Made by a program: the position numbers and the translations under genes. A stretch of 64,000 nucleotides of DNA from Methylorubrum sp. B1-46. Its GTDB lineage: Bacteria > Pseudomonadota > Alphaproteobacteria > Rhizobiales > Beijerinckiaceae. The notes under the pieces were generated by a model, which was given only the letters and a program-made list of their open reading frames with translations, searched no databases and was not told where the DNA came from. Position 1 is the first letter of the stretch. Every line of letters starts with the position of its first letter. The stretch is from NCBI RefSeq assembly GCF_021117295.1, contig NZ_CP088247.1, positions 4,045,001 to 4,109,000 of the forward strand. The letters are read 5' to 3'. Shown here in pieces: positions 8,897 to 18,562 of the stretch.

Positions 8897-9217
8897 TCAC
8901 GGCCCGAACGGCGATCGAGCGCGCGATCGCGGCGCGAAGAGCACCGACGCGTCTTTGCCCTCGGCTGCCAGGGTTTGAACCGTCTCCCAGTACTGTTTCA
9001 GCCACCGCCGGGCCTCGAGCACGCCGACGACGATTCCCATCGTCGCACCGATCACGGCGCCGATGACGATCTTCGACGAATCCCAATGCAGCAGATACTC
9101 ATCAGGGCCAGGTCCCGGCCGGATCATCGCGCCGATCCCCGAGGCCGACCCCACCAGTGCGAAGAAAGCAATCTTCTCCGCTACGATCGATGCAAATTTT
9201 CGATACTTGGACTGCAT
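8897..9217 (-). CDS. Small predicted membrane protein
   Basis: A 106-residue open frame with two likely membrane helices (AFFALVGSASGIGAMI and IVIGAVIGATMGIVVGV), charged ends and a basic C-terminus. The Gly-rich second helix resembles small Gly-zipper proteins. No family recognised. Real coding is supported by the hydrophobic periodicity, but the C-terminal 15 residues (RSRARSPFGP) look like chance sequence. Monocistronic. Confidence 0.5.
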   Translation of the reverse strand: MQSKYRKFASIVAEKIAFFALVGSASGIGAMIRPGPGPDEYLLHWDSSKIVIGAVIGATMGIVVGVLEARRWLKQYWETVQTLAAEGKDASVLFAPRSRARSPFGP

Positions 9218-9363
9218 GGGCGAGGCATCCCACCGAAGCGCTCGCTCTCAAGAAGCACAACCGCGGGATGAACCCGTTAAGATGGCATTTGTCGGTGGGG
9301 TTACACACAGCGCCGGGGAAGGCGGCACTCCAGCGCCGCCCCTCCCGCTCGAAATCCCGCCGC

Positions 9364-10158
9364 TCAGATCGCCGCGGCCGGGTCGCGATCCTCCGGGTCG
9401 CTCGCGGGCGGCGTCCGGTCGTTGCGGGGGCGGCGCTCCATCAGGGCGCGGCCGAGGGCGCGCAGGGGCGCGGTGAGGCGGCGGGCATCGTCGGCGCGCT
9501 CCATGAGGGTCTCGCCGCGGCGGATCTCGCGGTCGAGCTTGGCCATGGTGCGGGCGAGCGCCGGATCGTCGTCCTCCAGCCAGACCTCGACGGTGCGGGC
9601 GAAGGCGATCACGGTGCCCTGAAGCTTGAGCCGACCGAGCGGCCCTTCCGTGTCGATGCCGGCGGCGGCCAGCATGTAGCGGTGCGAGTTGAGGGCGACC
9701 CCGTTGAGCGCCAGCATGGACAGCACGTCGCCGCGCAGCGCGAAGGCGATGCGGCGTAGGGCCGGCTTGTAGGGCGTCATCGCGTCGAGCCGGCGCATCA
9801 GCACGTCGAACAGGCGCTCGCGGGCGGGCTCGTCGGCGAGGTCGGCGGTGTCGACTTCCAGAACCTTGCGGTCGATGATCCGCGACAGGCCGCCGAGCAC
9901 CGCCCCCTTCGAGGGGAAGAGGTCGCGCAACTCGGCAAGGCTCAGATCCGCCTCGCGGGCGATATCGCCGACCTCGATGTCGTTCCAGGGCTGCTCGGCG
10001 GCGAGCCGCATCAGCGCCTCGACCGCGGCCTCGCGCGGGTTGGGCTTGGGCAGATTGGACGAGGCGCCGGATTGCGACGAACCGGACTTTCCATGGGTCT
10101 CGGACTTGCCACCAGCCTCGGACTTGCCGCCGGTGTTGGACTCGGGGGCCGTCGCCAT
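9364..10158 (-). CDS. TetR-family transcriptional regulator
   Basis: A 264-residue TetR-type regulator. After a disordered Ser/Gly/Lys-rich N-terminus of ~38 residues comes the helix-turn-helix (REAAVEALMRLAAEQPW, then DIEVGDIAREADLS and LRDLFPSKGAVLGGL). The rest is an alpha-helical ligand domain like that of TetR proteins near COQ9-type proteins. ATG 10158 is chosen over the longer frame because upstream residues are basic low-complexity. It lies 70 bases after proC on the same strand. Confidence 0.78.
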   Translation of the reverse strand: MATAPESNTGGKSEAGGKSETHGKSGSSQSGASSNLPKPNPREAAVEALMRLAAEQPWNDIEVGDIAREADLSLAELRDLFPSKGAVLGGLSRIIDRKVLEVDTADLADEPARERLFDVLMRRLDAMTPYKPALRRIAFALRGDVLSMLALNGVALNSHRYMLAAAGIDTEGPLGRLKLQGTVIAFARTVEVWLEDDDPALARTMAKLDREIRRGETLMERADDARRLTAPLRALGRALMERRPRNDRTPPASDPEDRDPAAAI

Positions 10159-10228
10159 GATCCGTGCTCCGTGTTCGGTTCGACGTCTCATGTAGGAGCG
10201 AAGTCGCCGGGTTGAACCCGCCGCGGCG

Positions 10229-11059
10229 TCAGCCGGACAATTCGCCCGCCCGGCGCTTGGCCGCGGCGACCGCCTCTTGCATCAGGGCGGGGAGGGCGCC
10301 CTCGCGCATCAGCACGGCCAGCGCCGCCGCGGTGGTGCCGCCCGGCGAGGTGACGTCCCGGCGCAATTGCCCGGCCTCGCGTGGATCGGCGTCGAGCAGG
10401 GCGCCGGCGCCCGCGACGGTGGCACGGGCGAGCTGCGCCGACAGATCCGGCGGCAGCCCCGCCGCCACGCCGGCCTCGGCCAGCGCCTCCGCCAGCAGGA
10501 AGACGTAGGCCGGTCCCGAGCCCGAGACTGCGGTCACCGCATCGATCAGCGCCTCGTCGTCGAGCCATGCGACGAGGCCGGAACTGGCGAGCAGCGCGTT
10601 CGCTCCCGCCCTCGCCAGGTCCCCGACCTCGGAGCTGCCGACGGCGCCGGTCGCGCCCCGGCCGATGCTGGCGGGGAGGTTGGGCATGACGCGCACCACG
10701 GCGCGGGCCGAGGGCAGGCGGCGCTTCAGGTCGGCAATGGTCTTGCCCGCCAGGATCGAGACGACGAGGGTGTCGGGACCGATCCAGGCCGAGAGCGCCG
10801 GGGCGGCCTCGTCGAGGACCTGCGGCTTGATGCCGAGCACCAGGGCCCCGGCCGGGGCGGCGGCGGGCGGGTTGAGGCGCAGGCCCTGCTCGGCGCAGAG
10901 CACGGCGATCTCAGAGGAGGGCTGCGGATCGATCACCGTCACGGCGGCGGGGTCGAGGCCGCCCGCGAGCCAGCCCCGCAGCAGGGCCGCTCCCATCTTG
11001 CCGGCACCGGCCAGAACCAGGGGCGTGGGGAACGGGGGCGGGGCGTGGTCCTGCGTCAT
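10229..11059 (-). CDS. proC: Pyrroline-5-carboxylate reductase
   Basis: A 276-residue enzyme for the last step of proline synthesis, reduction of 1-pyrroline-5-carboxylate with NAD(P)H. Rossmann loop LVLAGAGKMGAALL at ~14-27, GIKPQ near 95, VRVMPNLPA near 140, and the family signature AVSGSGPAYVF plus DVTSPGGTT in the C-terminal dimerisation domain. ATG 11059 is used; the open frame to 11188 is the shadow of the next gene. It follows the YbjN gene by 22 bases. Confidence 0.95.
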   Translation of the reverse strand: MTQDHAPPPFPTPLVLAGAGKMGAALLRGWLAGGLDPAAVTVIDPQPSSEIAVLCAEQGLRLNPPAAAPAGALVLGIKPQVLDEAAPALSAWIGPDTLVVSILAGKTIADLKRRLPSARAVVRVMPNLPASIGRGATGAVGSSEVGDLARAGANALLASSGLVAWLDDEALIDAVTAVSGSGPAYVFLLAEALAEAGVAAGLPPDLSAQLARATVAGAGALLDADPREAGQLRRDVTSPGGTTAAALAVLMREGALPALMQEAVAAAKRRAGELSG

Positions 11060-11081
11060 CGGTTCTGATCCCGCGCGGCGC

Positions 11082-11588
11082 TCACGCCTCGCCTTCGGTC
11101 TCGAACAGCACCGCGTCGAGGGCCTCGCGGGCGCTCTTGCCGGCCCAGAGCACGAACTGGAACGCCTGATAGTAGCGCTCGCAGGCATCGGCGGCGGTCT
11201 TCATCATCATCGCGCACTGGCCTTGCGTCGGCGCGATGCCGTCGGTGAGCAGCAGCGAGTGACGGAACATCACGACACTGTCGGACGACCACAGGTCGAA
11301 ATGGCCGATCCAGAGCTGCTCGTTCACCAGCGCCACGAGGCGCAGCATCTCGGCCCGGCGCCGCTCCGGCACCTTGAGGTCGAAGGCGGCGGCCACGTGC
11401 AGCGACTCGACTTCCTCGATCCAGGTGAAGGCAACGTGGTATTCGGCCCAGCGCCCCGAAACGGAGACCGACATCTCGTCCGTCTCGATCCGATCGAAGA
11501 TCCAGTCCCGCAGCGAGGCGAGGCGCTCGACGACATCGAGCGGGTGCTCCGGCCGGTCGCTGTCTTCGATGAGGCTAAGCTGGGTCAT
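11082..11588 (-). CDS. YbjN domain-containing protein
   Basis: A 168-residue cytoplasmic protein of the YbjN family, which has a type III secretion chaperone-like alpha/beta fold. Diagnostic stretches are HPLDVVERLASLRDW, LVALVNEQLWIGHFDLW and FRHSLLL. In alphaproteobacteria it is commonly encoded before proC, as here, and probably transcribed with it. Biochemical role unknown. Confidence 0.85.
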   Translation of the reverse strand: MTQLSLIEDSDRPEHPLDVVERLASLRDWIFDRIETDEMSVSVSGRWAEYHVAFTWIEEVESLHVAAAFDLKVPERRRAEMLRLVALVNEQLWIGHFDLWSSDSVVMFRHSLLLTDGIAPTQGQCAMMMKTAADACERYYQAFQFVLWAGKSAREALDAVLFETEGEA

Positions 11589-11926
11589 GGCGATCCAAGT
11601 TGTCGACCCGGTCGATGCGCTCGATCGGGCCGGCGGTCAAAGCAGGGCCGTGACGGGAATCGAGGCGACGCCCGTCGATCTCCGTCCTGCGGAGGGGTTC
11701 AATCCAGATTTCACCGCCCCAGGGTTTGGTTCCACCTTTCCGCCGGGGCGAATCAACTTCGGATCGTTTATAGCCCGCGCCGCCCGCGGGCTTCAAAGCG
11801 TCGCCCCGGCATCAGCGGTGGGCAACGCGGCTATCCACCGATGCTTCCTGTGCAAAGAAATCCGGATTCCGCGTTTTCCCCCAAGGGTGAGTCTTTGCCG
11901 AGTCTCCGGCGAGTCGGCGCCGCCGC
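11589..11926. other. Intergenic stretch without a supported gene
   Basis: 338 bases between the YbjN gene start and the ubiK stop. It must hold the YbjN/proC promoter, but I see no convincing hexamers and no coding frame. Confidence 0.4.
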
Positions 11927-12208
11927 TCAGACCGATTCCGTGCTGCCGGCGCTCCCCGCCTCGGCGCCGAGGCGGGCCTCCAAGGCGCTGACGCGGGCGG
12001 CGAGCGCGTCGTTCTGGCTGCGCAGGGCCGCGACGAGGTCGCGCAGCACGTCCACCTCCTCGCGGGTGGCGACGTCCATGTCGCGGATCAGGCGCTCGAC
12101 CTGCCCCTTGAACATCGTCTCCGCCTCGCGGCGCACCCCTTGGGCCGCTCCGGCGGCATCGGTGAACAGGCGGGCGACATCGTCGAAAAGGCGGTTCGAG
12201 CCTTGCAT
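11927..12208 (-). CDS. ubiK: Ubiquinone-biosynthesis accessory factor UbiK/BMFP family
   Basis: A 93-residue protein of the UbiK (BMFP, YqiC-like) family: an amphipathic N-terminus (NRLFDDVARLFTDAAGAAQG), a middle helix, and a C-terminal coiled coil with leucine spacing (VLRDLVAALRSQNDALAARV). In other proteobacteria it helps the late hydroxylation steps of ubiquinone synthesis in a soluble complex. ATG 12208 is preceded by GGAGATCCCC. Stand-alone gene. Confidence 0.82.
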   Translation of the reverse strand: MQGSNRLFDDVARLFTDAAGAAQGVRREAETMFKGQVERLIRDMDVATREEVDVLRDLVAALRSQNDALAARVSALEARLGAEAGSAGSTESV

Positions 12209-12450
12209 GGGGATCTCCTCCCGCGCCCGGACCTGTTCGAGCACGTTCCCACGACATAAGAATCGGCGGCCGGCAGGGCAATCGAGGGGCGCTCACGAAA
12301 CGCTCCGGGCGCCGGCACCGGCGGGGAGCGGAAGTCCAGGCCGGATCGTTGCCGCAGGTGTCGGGCCAGGCAGCGGAAACGCGGGGTTACAATCTTGCGC
12401 CGCGGCCATACTTCCGGGCGGGGAGGGCGCAGGCGTAAGACTGTCCCGTC

Positions 12451-13173
12451 ATGACCACGAACCAGCCGACGCCCCACATCCTCGTCGTCGAGGACGACCG
12501 CGAGATCAGCGCGCTCGTCGCGCGCTACCTGCGCGCCAACGAGTGCCGGGTGAGTCTGGCGGGCGATGGGCGCGAGATGGACCGGGTGCTGGCCGATGCC
12601 CGGGTCGACCTCATCGTCCTCGACCTGATGCTGCCGGGCGAGGACGGCCTGAGCCTGTGCCGGCGCCTGCGGGCCGCGTCGCAGGTGCCGATCCTGATGC
12701 TCACGGCAAAGTCCGAGGAGATCGACCGGATCGTCGGATTGGAGATCGGCGCCGACGACTATCTCGGCAAGCCGTTCAACCCGCGCGAATTGCTGGCGCG
12801 CATCCGGGCGATCCTGCGGCGCAAGGGCGCCGAGCCGCAGGACGGGGACGGCGCGCGCCGCTTCCAGTTCGCGGGCTGGACCCTCGATGTGGGCCTGCGG
12901 CAGGTGCTGAGCCCTGAGGGCGCGCGCATCGCCATGACGGGGGCCGAGTTCGACCTGCTCCACGCCCTCTGCCTGCGGCCCGGCCGGGTGCTCTCCCGCG
13001 ACCAGCTCCTCGATCTGACCCAAGGGCGGGCGGCGGGTCCGTTCGAGCGCAGCATCGACGTGCTGGTCTCGCGCATCCGCCAGAAAATCGAGCGCGACCC
13101 GCGCAACCCCGAGATCATCCGCACGATCCGCTCGGGCGGCTACCTGTTCGCGCCGGAGATTGCCCGGACATGA
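12451..13173 (+). CDS. OmpR-family response regulator
   Basis: A 240-residue two-domain regulator. The receiver has the acidic pair Asp15/Asp16, phospho-acceptor Asp58 (VLDLMLPGEDG), Thr85 and Lys107 (LGKPF). The C-terminal winged helix has TGAEFDLLHALCLRPGRVLS and the final IRTIRSGGYLF. It is translationally coupled to the histidine kinase downstream (ATGA overlap at 13170). The pair resembles OmpR/EnvZ-type systems; the signal cannot be told. Confidence 0.92.
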   Translation: MTTNQPTPHILVVEDDREISALVARYLRANECRVSLAGDGREMDRVLADARVDLIVLDLMLPGEDGLSLCRRLRAASQVPILMLTAKSEEIDRIVGLEIGADDYLGKPFNPRELLARIRAILRRKGAEPQDGDGARRFQFAGWTLDVGLRQVLSPEGARIAMTGAEFDLLHALCLRPGRVLSRDQLLDLTQGRAAGPFERSIDVLVSRIRQKIERDPRNPEIIRTIRSGGYLFAPEIART

Positions 13174-14657
13174 GCCCCGCCGGAACCACCGCCGGGCCGG
13201 CGCAGGCCCCGCCCCCCGCCGCCGAACCGGGCCGTCCGCGACGACCGGCCTGGCTGCACCGTCCCTGGCCGCGCCCGAAGAAGGCCGCCGGGCAGATCGC
13301 GCTCCTCGTCGTGACGGCCCTGCTCTGCACCCATGGGCTCGCGGCGGTCATGCTGGTGGCGCTCCGCGAGCCGTGGCGGCCGGACGAGCGGCCGGGGGTG
13401 GCCGCGACGCGGCTTTCCGTGGTCGCGCGGCTGCTCGATACCGCCGAGCCGGGCGAGCGCGACGGGATCCTCCGGGCGGCGGCGCGCAGCCTGCCGACCC
13501 TGCGCATCGCCCCCTGGGACGGCGCCGTGCCGCCGGCCGGCCAGGGCGACGAGGAGGACGAGATCGGGCGCCACCCGCTGATCGAGCGCCTGCGCGACGG
13601 CTTCGGCCGCGCGCTGCCGGTGACCGATCTCTCCCCCGGCCATGACCGGGGAAGGACGGGCCTGCTGCAGATCGGCATCACCACACCGGCCGGTGCCCGA
13701 CTGCAGGCGGTGCTGCCCGACGACTTTCCCCGTCCGCCGGCGCAGGGGCTGATCATCTTCACCTTCGTCTCCCTTGGAGTGAGCCTCACGCTGCTCTCGT
13801 TCTGGGCGACGCGGGCACTCACCGCGCCGCTCGCCGGGCTCGCCGCGGCGGCGGAAGCCTTCGGCACGGCGGAGGAGCCGCCGCCGCTGCCTCAGCGCGG
13901 GCCGGAGGAGGTGCTGGCGCTCGCCCGCGCGCTCGACCGGATGCGCACCCGCCTGCTGCGCCTGCTCGACGACCGCACGCAGATGCTGGCCGCGATCAGC
14001 CACGATCTGCGCACCCCGATCACCCGCCTGCGGCTGCGCGCCGAGTTCATCGAGGACGAGCGCGCCCGCGAGATGACCCTGCGCGACCTCGACCAGATGA
14101 ACGGGCTCGTGGAATCCGCGCTCTCCTATGTCCGGGACGGGCAGGGCGCGCCGGGGGAGGGCCAGACCACGCTGATCGACCTCGCCTCGGTGGTGCAGAC
14201 AGTCTGCGACGGGTTCAGCGACGTCGGCGCGGCGGTGAGCCTGGAACGGACCCGCCACGTCCTCGTGCGCGGCCGCCCCGACGACCTGCAGCGGGCGATC
14301 ACCAACCTCGTCGACAACGCCGTGAAGTATGGCGGCGGCGCCCGCCTCGTCATGGGGCCGGCGGGCTCCGGCGACCATCCCGGCGTGGCGGTGGAGGTGA
14401 TCGACGACGGCCCTGGCATTCCCGACACCGAGCGCAGCGCCATGCTCCAGCCCTTCGTGCGCGGCGACCGCGCCCGCAACCTCGATGCGGCGAGCGGATT
14501 CGGCCTTGGCCTGTCGATCGTGCTCGCCATCGTCGAGGGGCATGGCGGGCGGCTGACCTTGGAGAACCGCCCCGGCGGCGGCTTCTGCGCCCGCATCGAG
14601 CTCCCGCTCGCCGCCGGGCGGACGGGGGAGGCGGGGGCCGCGACCCAGTCGGCGTAG
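13170..14657 (+). CDS. EnvZ-like sensor histidine kinase
   Basis: A 495-residue inner-membrane kinase: Pro-rich basic N-terminus, TM1 ~42-65, a periplasmic loop of ~125 residues, TM2 ~193-212, HAMP, DHp with phospho-acceptor His278 (ISHDLRTPITRLRLR), and an HATPase domain with NLVDNAVKYGG, IDDGPGIP and GFGLGLSIV. Architecture matches EnvZ rather than hybrid kinases. It overlaps the regulator gene by four bases. Confidence 0.92.
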   Translation: MSPAGTTAGPAQAPPPAAEPGRPRRPAWLHRPWPRPKKAAGQIALLVVTALLCTHGLAAVMLVALREPWRPDERPGVAATRLSVVARLLDTAEPGERDGILRAAARSLPTLRIAPWDGAVPPAGQGDEEDEIGRHPLIERLRDGFGRALPVTDLSPGHDRGRTGLLQIGITTPAGARLQAVLPDDFPRPPAQGLIIFTFVSLGVSLTLLSFWATRALTAPLAGLAAAAEAFGTAEEPPPLPQRGPEEVLALARALDRMRTRLLRLLDDRTQMLAAISHDLRTPITRLRLRAEFIEDERAREMTLRDLDQMNGLVESALSYVRDGQGAPGEGQTTLIDLASVVQTVCDGFSDVGAAVSLERTRHVLVRGRPDDLQRAITNLVDNAVKYGGGARLVMGPAGSGDHPGVAVEVIDDGPGIPDTERSAMLQPFVRGDRARNLDAASGFGLGLSIVLAIVEGHGGRLTLENRPGGGFCARIELPLAAGRTGEAGAATQSA

Positions 14658-14855
14658 CCCTCGTCCGCGAGGAACGTCCGGGCAGGGCCGCGCCCTGCGA
14701 CGCCGCCCCCCCGGCCGAGGGCATGATTTCAGTTCAGTTCCGTTCGGCAAAGAAGGTTAGCCCGAGGATAATCAGTCCGCGACCGTCTTTGTAAGACTTC
14801 GGCAACCCCGCTGCTTTAGCCGTGAGCCGCCCAGAGCAGCTCGGTCCTCGCCTCG

Positions 14856-16028
14856 ATGAGTCTCTCCCGTTCCGGACCCATCGACGGTGAGTTCGCAAGC
14901 CTCAACCAACTGCGCTTCTCGCCCCCGATCGAGGCGCTGTTCGAGAAGGCAGGGCTCCCCCAGCGCATCGAACTCGGCCGGACGACACTCGCCGTTGCCA
15001 CCCTCCTCTACGACGTCTTCCTCCTGGCCGATTGGGTGATCCTGCCGGACGTGTTGTGGCCGCTCACCGTGATGCGCCTGGGCATCGCCACGCCGCTGGC
15101 CCTTCTGATCATCTGGATCCTGCCGCGCAGCCGACACGTCTGGCAGGTCGACGGCCTGCTGGTGTGGACCTCCGTCCTCTCGGTGCTGATGCCCTCGACG
15201 ATCATCTCGTTCGGCACGTCGCACTATGTCGCGATCTATCAGTTCGGGGCGATTCTCATCATCATCTACTTGGTTCTGGTGCAGCGTGTCCGGTTCCGGC
15301 TGGCCGTCCTCGGACTGGTGCTCATCGTCCTCATCCAAATCGCGACCATCGCGAGACGGCCCGAGGTGGATGCCGCGACCTTCTGGTACATCGTAAGCTT
15401 CTACATCCTCGCGTCGGTCATCCTCCTCCTGGGATCGTTCGTGCTGGAGCGGACGGAGCGCTACGGCTTCCTCCAACGGCTCCGGGCCGATTCGATGATC
15501 GAGCACAACGAGGCGATGGCCCGGACGGATCAACTGACGGGCCTGTTCAACCGGCATCATCTCGCGACGATCGGCGCCGATCTCATCCCCAAGAGCGCCG
15601 CCGAGCCTCTCGGGGCGCTCCTGATCGATATCGACCACTTCAAGCGGTTCAACGACACCCAGGGGCATCTGGCGGGCGACCGCTGCATCCGTGCCATCAG
15701 CGATCTGTTGCGCGAGATGCTGGCTCCCGCCAACAAGAACACGCCCCCGCTGGGAACGGCCGTGCGCTTCGGCGGCGAGGAGATCCTCGTGCTGCTCCCG
15801 GGCATGACGGCCGCGCAGGCCGCCGTGCTCGGGGACGCCATCCGCCGCCGCGTGGAAGGCGTGCGCATTCCCCATCCCGGTCTCGGGCCCGCGGGCGTGG
15901 TGACGCTGTCGATCGGGGTCGCCGACTGGAAGAACGGCGACTCGGAACTGGATGCGCTCGTGAACGCCGCCGACGCCGCCCTCTATCGAGCGAAAGACCT
16001 CGGCCGCAATCGCGTCATGGTAGCCTGA
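14856..16028 (+). CDS. Membrane-anchored diguanylate cyclase (GGDEF)
   Basis: A 390-residue protein with ~six hydrophobic helices in residues 45-210, then a GGDEF domain from TDQLTGLFNRHHL. The active-site loop is GGEE (306-309, RFGGEEILVLL), compatible with making cyclic di-GMP from GTP. I see no RxxD inhibitory site five residues before it, so product feedback at the canonical site is probably absent. The membrane part may be a MASE-like sensor; its ligand is unknown. Monocistronic. Confidence 0.9.
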   Translation: MSLSRSGPIDGEFASLNQLRFSPPIEALFEKAGLPQRIELGRTTLAVATLLYDVFLLADWVILPDVLWPLTVMRLGIATPLALLIIWILPRSRHVWQVDGLLVWTSVLSVLMPSTIISFGTSHYVAIYQFGAILIIIYLVLVQRVRFRLAVLGLVLIVLIQIATIARRPEVDAATFWYIVSFYILASVILLLGSFVLERTERYGFLQRLRADSMIEHNEAMARTDQLTGLFNRHHLATIGADLIPKSAAEPLGALLIDIDHFKRFNDTQGHLAGDRCIRAISDLLREMLAPANKNTPPLGTAVRFGGEEILVLLPGMTAAQAAVLGDAIRRRVEGVRIPHPGLGPAGVVTLSIGVADWKNGDSELDALVNAADAALYRAKDLGRNRVMVA

Positions 16029-16245
16029 TCCGTGCGCCGCCCGGCGCCGACGCTTCCCTTACCAGCCCCCGCCGTCGCCCCGATGCCCACCGCGCCGGCG
16101 GCGCTCAGTGTCTCTCGCAACACGCCCGCCACGCTGTCCTCGCCCAAGCGGAAACGGTCGGTGACCGGGAGCTTTGTGAGGCATCATCTCGTTGTTTGTG
16201 CATCGTCTTTTCCGAAAGCCGGCAACCACCTTTCGGCACGATGCT

Positions 16246-16902
16246 CTAAAACTCCATGTCGAGTTCCTCGATCTCCTCCGGCTCGCTCTCGGCAAGGGCC
16301 GCCCACTCGTTCATCAACTCCCAGGCGAGGATCGTGTCGCGGTAGGTCGCGGCGGTGAAGGGGAGGGCGACGTCGTAGGTGCGGAAGCGGGTGCAGACGG
16401 GCGCGTACATCGCATCCGCCAGGGTCGGCCGCGCCCCGAACAGGTAGGGGCCGCCCGAGCGCGACAGGCAATCCTCGAAGATCGCGCAGATGCGCTCGAT
16501 GTCGCCCTTGGCGCCGTTGAAGATCTTGAAGCCGCGATGGAGGCTACGCAGGTTCATCGGCAGGGCCGAGCGCAGGTTGACGAAGCCGCCATGCATCTCG
16601 CCCGAGACGGCGCGGCAGCGGGCGCGCTCGGCGGCCGCCTCGGGCAGGAGGCCGGCCTCCGGCCGGATCTCGTTGAGATATTCGGCGATGGCGAGCACGT
16701 CCCACACCGTGATCGCGCCGTGTTCGAGCCGCGGCACCAGGAAGGATGGCGACAGGTGGAGCAGTTCGGCCCGCGTCGCCGCGTCCGAGCCGGACAGAGT
16801 CGTCACCGAGAGATCGAGCCCGGCCATCCGGCACAGCAGCCAGCCGCGCAGGGACCAGGACGAGTAGTTGCGGCTGGAGATCGTGAGCGTCGCCTCGGCC
16901 AT
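16246..16902 (-). CDS. Glutathione S-transferase family protein
   Basis: A 218-residue two-domain GST. The thioredoxin-like N-domain has ISSRNYSSWSLRGWLL, where the serines are the likely glutathione-activating residues, and the cis-Pro/Ser motif SFLVPRLEHG...VWDVLAIAEYL. The helical C-domain contains RPTLADAMYAPV, the conserved N-capping box. Substrate unknown. An acidic tail ends the protein. Confidence 0.9.
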   Translation of the reverse strand: MAEATLTISSRNYSSWSLRGWLLCRMAGLDLSVTTLSGSDAATRAELLHLSPSFLVPRLEHGAITVWDVLAIAEYLNEIRPEAGLLPEAAAERARCRAVSGEMHGGFVNLRSALPMNLRSLHRGFKIFNGAKGDIERICAIFEDCLSRSGGPYLFGARPTLADAMYAPVCTRFRTYDVALPFTAATYRDTILAWELMNEWAALAESEPEEIEELDMEF

Positions 16903-17047
16903 GACTCTTCTCCGGATTGCGCGTCCGCCCGAGCCTGCGGCTCAAGCCCCGGACTTCAAGCCGGCATCCAAGACTCGTGCCGGGCGCCCTGCCTCGGCCT
17001 CCACTTTTCCGGCAAAAGAATTCTCCTTCTCCCGGTAGACGTGCAAA

Positions 17048-17065
17048 GTGATGCATCCGCATCAC
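17048..17065. promoter_or_regulatory. 18-bp inverted repeat between GST and phaZ
   Basis: GTGATGC-ATCC-GCATCAC is a perfect 7-bp inverted repeat with a 4-bp centre, in the 347-base gap between the divergent GST and phaZ genes. This is a plausible regulator site for one or both. Nothing else stands out in the gap. Confidence 0.4.
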
Positions 17066-17249
17066 AGCCCTGCGCGATATACTTTTGTTCGGTTGCGCCC
17101 AACTCAGAACCGCTTAGCCTGTTCGTCCGGCATCGGCTCCTCAGGGCGGTAGGACGAGGCAGGAAGCGAAGCGGGCGAATCCGGGCCATTCGGGACGTTC
17201 GCGAGAGATTGGCGCGTGCAGGCACCTTGCGCGCTTGGAGTTCGGCCCG

Positions 17250-18464
17250 ATGCTCTACCAAGCTTTCGATGTCCAATCGGACATCGCCCGGCAGACCCGA
17301 CAATGGGGGCGCCTCCTGCAGGAAGCCTCCGCGCCGTGGATGCGGACGCCCTGGCATGACGCCGCGAAATGGTGGTCGGCGGGGGCGCGCATGATGATGC
17401 GCGCCGGCCTCACCTTCACGCGGCCGGCCTACGGCATCCATTCCGCCATGGTCGGCAACCGCGAGGTGCCGGTGATCGAGGAACCGGTGCTCGCCACGCC
17501 CTTCGGCACCCTGCTCCGCTTCCGCAAGGATATCGACACCGTTCAGCCCAAGGTGCTGGTGCTCGCCCCCCTCTCGGGCCACTTCGCTACGCTGCTGCGC
17601 AGCACCGTGCGCACCCTGCTGCCCGACCACGACGTCTACATCACCGACTGGCACAACGCCCGTGACGTGCCCCTCTCGGAAGGGCGCTTCGGCTTCGACG
17701 ACTACGTCGATCACGTGGTGCGCTTTCTGGAGACCGTCGGTGAGGGCGCCCACCTCATGGCCGTGTGCCAGCCCGCGGTGCAGGCGCTCGCCGCCACGGC
17801 GCTGATGGCGCATACCAAGAACCCGGCGCAGCCGCGCAGCATGACCCTGATGGCCGGGCCGGTCGATTGCCGCGTGAGCCCGACCTCGGTGAATGCGCTC
17901 GCGACCTCGAAGCCGATCGAGTGGTTCGAGAAGAACCTGATCGAGACGGTGCCCGGCCGCCACAAGGGCGCGGGGCGGCGGGTCTATCCCGGCTTCACGC
18001 AGGTCTCCGCCTTCGTCTCGATGAACGCCAAGCGCCACAGGGACGCGCATACGGACCTGTTCTGGCACTATGTCGACGGCAGCGCCGACAAGGCGCAGGC
18101 GATCGAGACCTTCTACGACGAGTATTTCGCCGTCCTCGACCTCGCCGCCGAGTTCTACCTCGAGACGGTCAAGATCGTCTTCCAGGATTACACCCTCGCC
18201 CGCAACCAGCTCACCTATCGCGGCGAGCCCATCGATATGGGCGCCATCCGCCGCACCGCCCTGATGACGGTGGAGGGTGAGCGCGACGATATCTGCGCGG
18301 TGGGACAGACGATGGCCGCCCACGACCTCTGCTCGGGTCTGCCGCCGCACATGAAGAGCCACCACCTCCAGGCGGGGGTGGGCCATTACGGCGTGTTCTC
18401 GGGGCGCAAGTGGGAAGCACAGACCTACCCGATCGTGCGCAACTTCATCGCCTCGCACGCGTGA
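17250..18464 (+). CDS. phaZ: Intracellular poly(3-hydroxybutyrate) depolymerase
   Basis: A 404-residue PhaZ of the intracellular, native-granule type (PHB_depo_C family), which releases 3-hydroxybutyrate oligomers from storage polymer. The catalytic nucleophile is Cys173 in VCQPAVQ, as in R. eutropha PhaZ1, with ITDWHNARDVP and a late histidine (GVGHYGVFSGRKW). No signal peptide, fitting cytosolic granules. ATG 17250 has TTGGAG ten bases upstream; a TTG at 17235 would add five residues. Fits the PHB cycle of methylotrophs. Confidence 0.93.
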   Translation: MLYQAFDVQSDIARQTRQWGRLLQEASAPWMRTPWHDAAKWWSAGARMMMRAGLTFTRPAYGIHSAMVGNREVPVIEEPVLATPFGTLLRFRKDIDTVQPKVLVLAPLSGHFATLLRSTVRTLLPDHDVYITDWHNARDVPLSEGRFGFDDYVDHVVRFLETVGEGAHLMAVCQPAVQALAATALMAHTKNPAQPRSMTLMAGPVDCRVSPTSVNALATSKPIEWFEKNLIETVPGRHKGAGRRVYPGFTQVSAFVSMNAKRHRDAHTDLFWHYVDGSADKAQAIETFYDEYFAVLDLAAEFYLETVKIVFQDYTLARNQLTYRGEPIDMGAIRRTALMTVEGERDDICAVGQTMAAHDLCSGLPPHMKSHHLQAGVGHYGVFSGRKWEAQTYPIVRNFIASHA

Positions 18465-18472
18465 GGCGCCTC

Positions 18473-18562
18473 CGTCCTTGCGAGCGGAGCGAAGCAATCC
18501 GGCGACGGCCCATCCGGAAAGAACACGTCCTGGATCGCTTGCGCCAAGCCTCGCGATGACGG
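18473..18562. repeat. REP-like palindrome
   Basis: Imperfect inverted repeat of the common alphaproteobacterial type: left arm CGTCCTTGCGAGCGGAGCG... with AGCAATCC, right arm GGATCGCTT... with CTCGCGATGACGG. It lies in the 336-base gap between phaZ and rpsU. No coding frame is supported there. Confidence 0.65.

Noticed and set aside
13140..14750. 536-codon minus-strand frame opposite the histidine kinase
   Set aside because: Antisense shadow; the plus strand has all kinase motifs in order.
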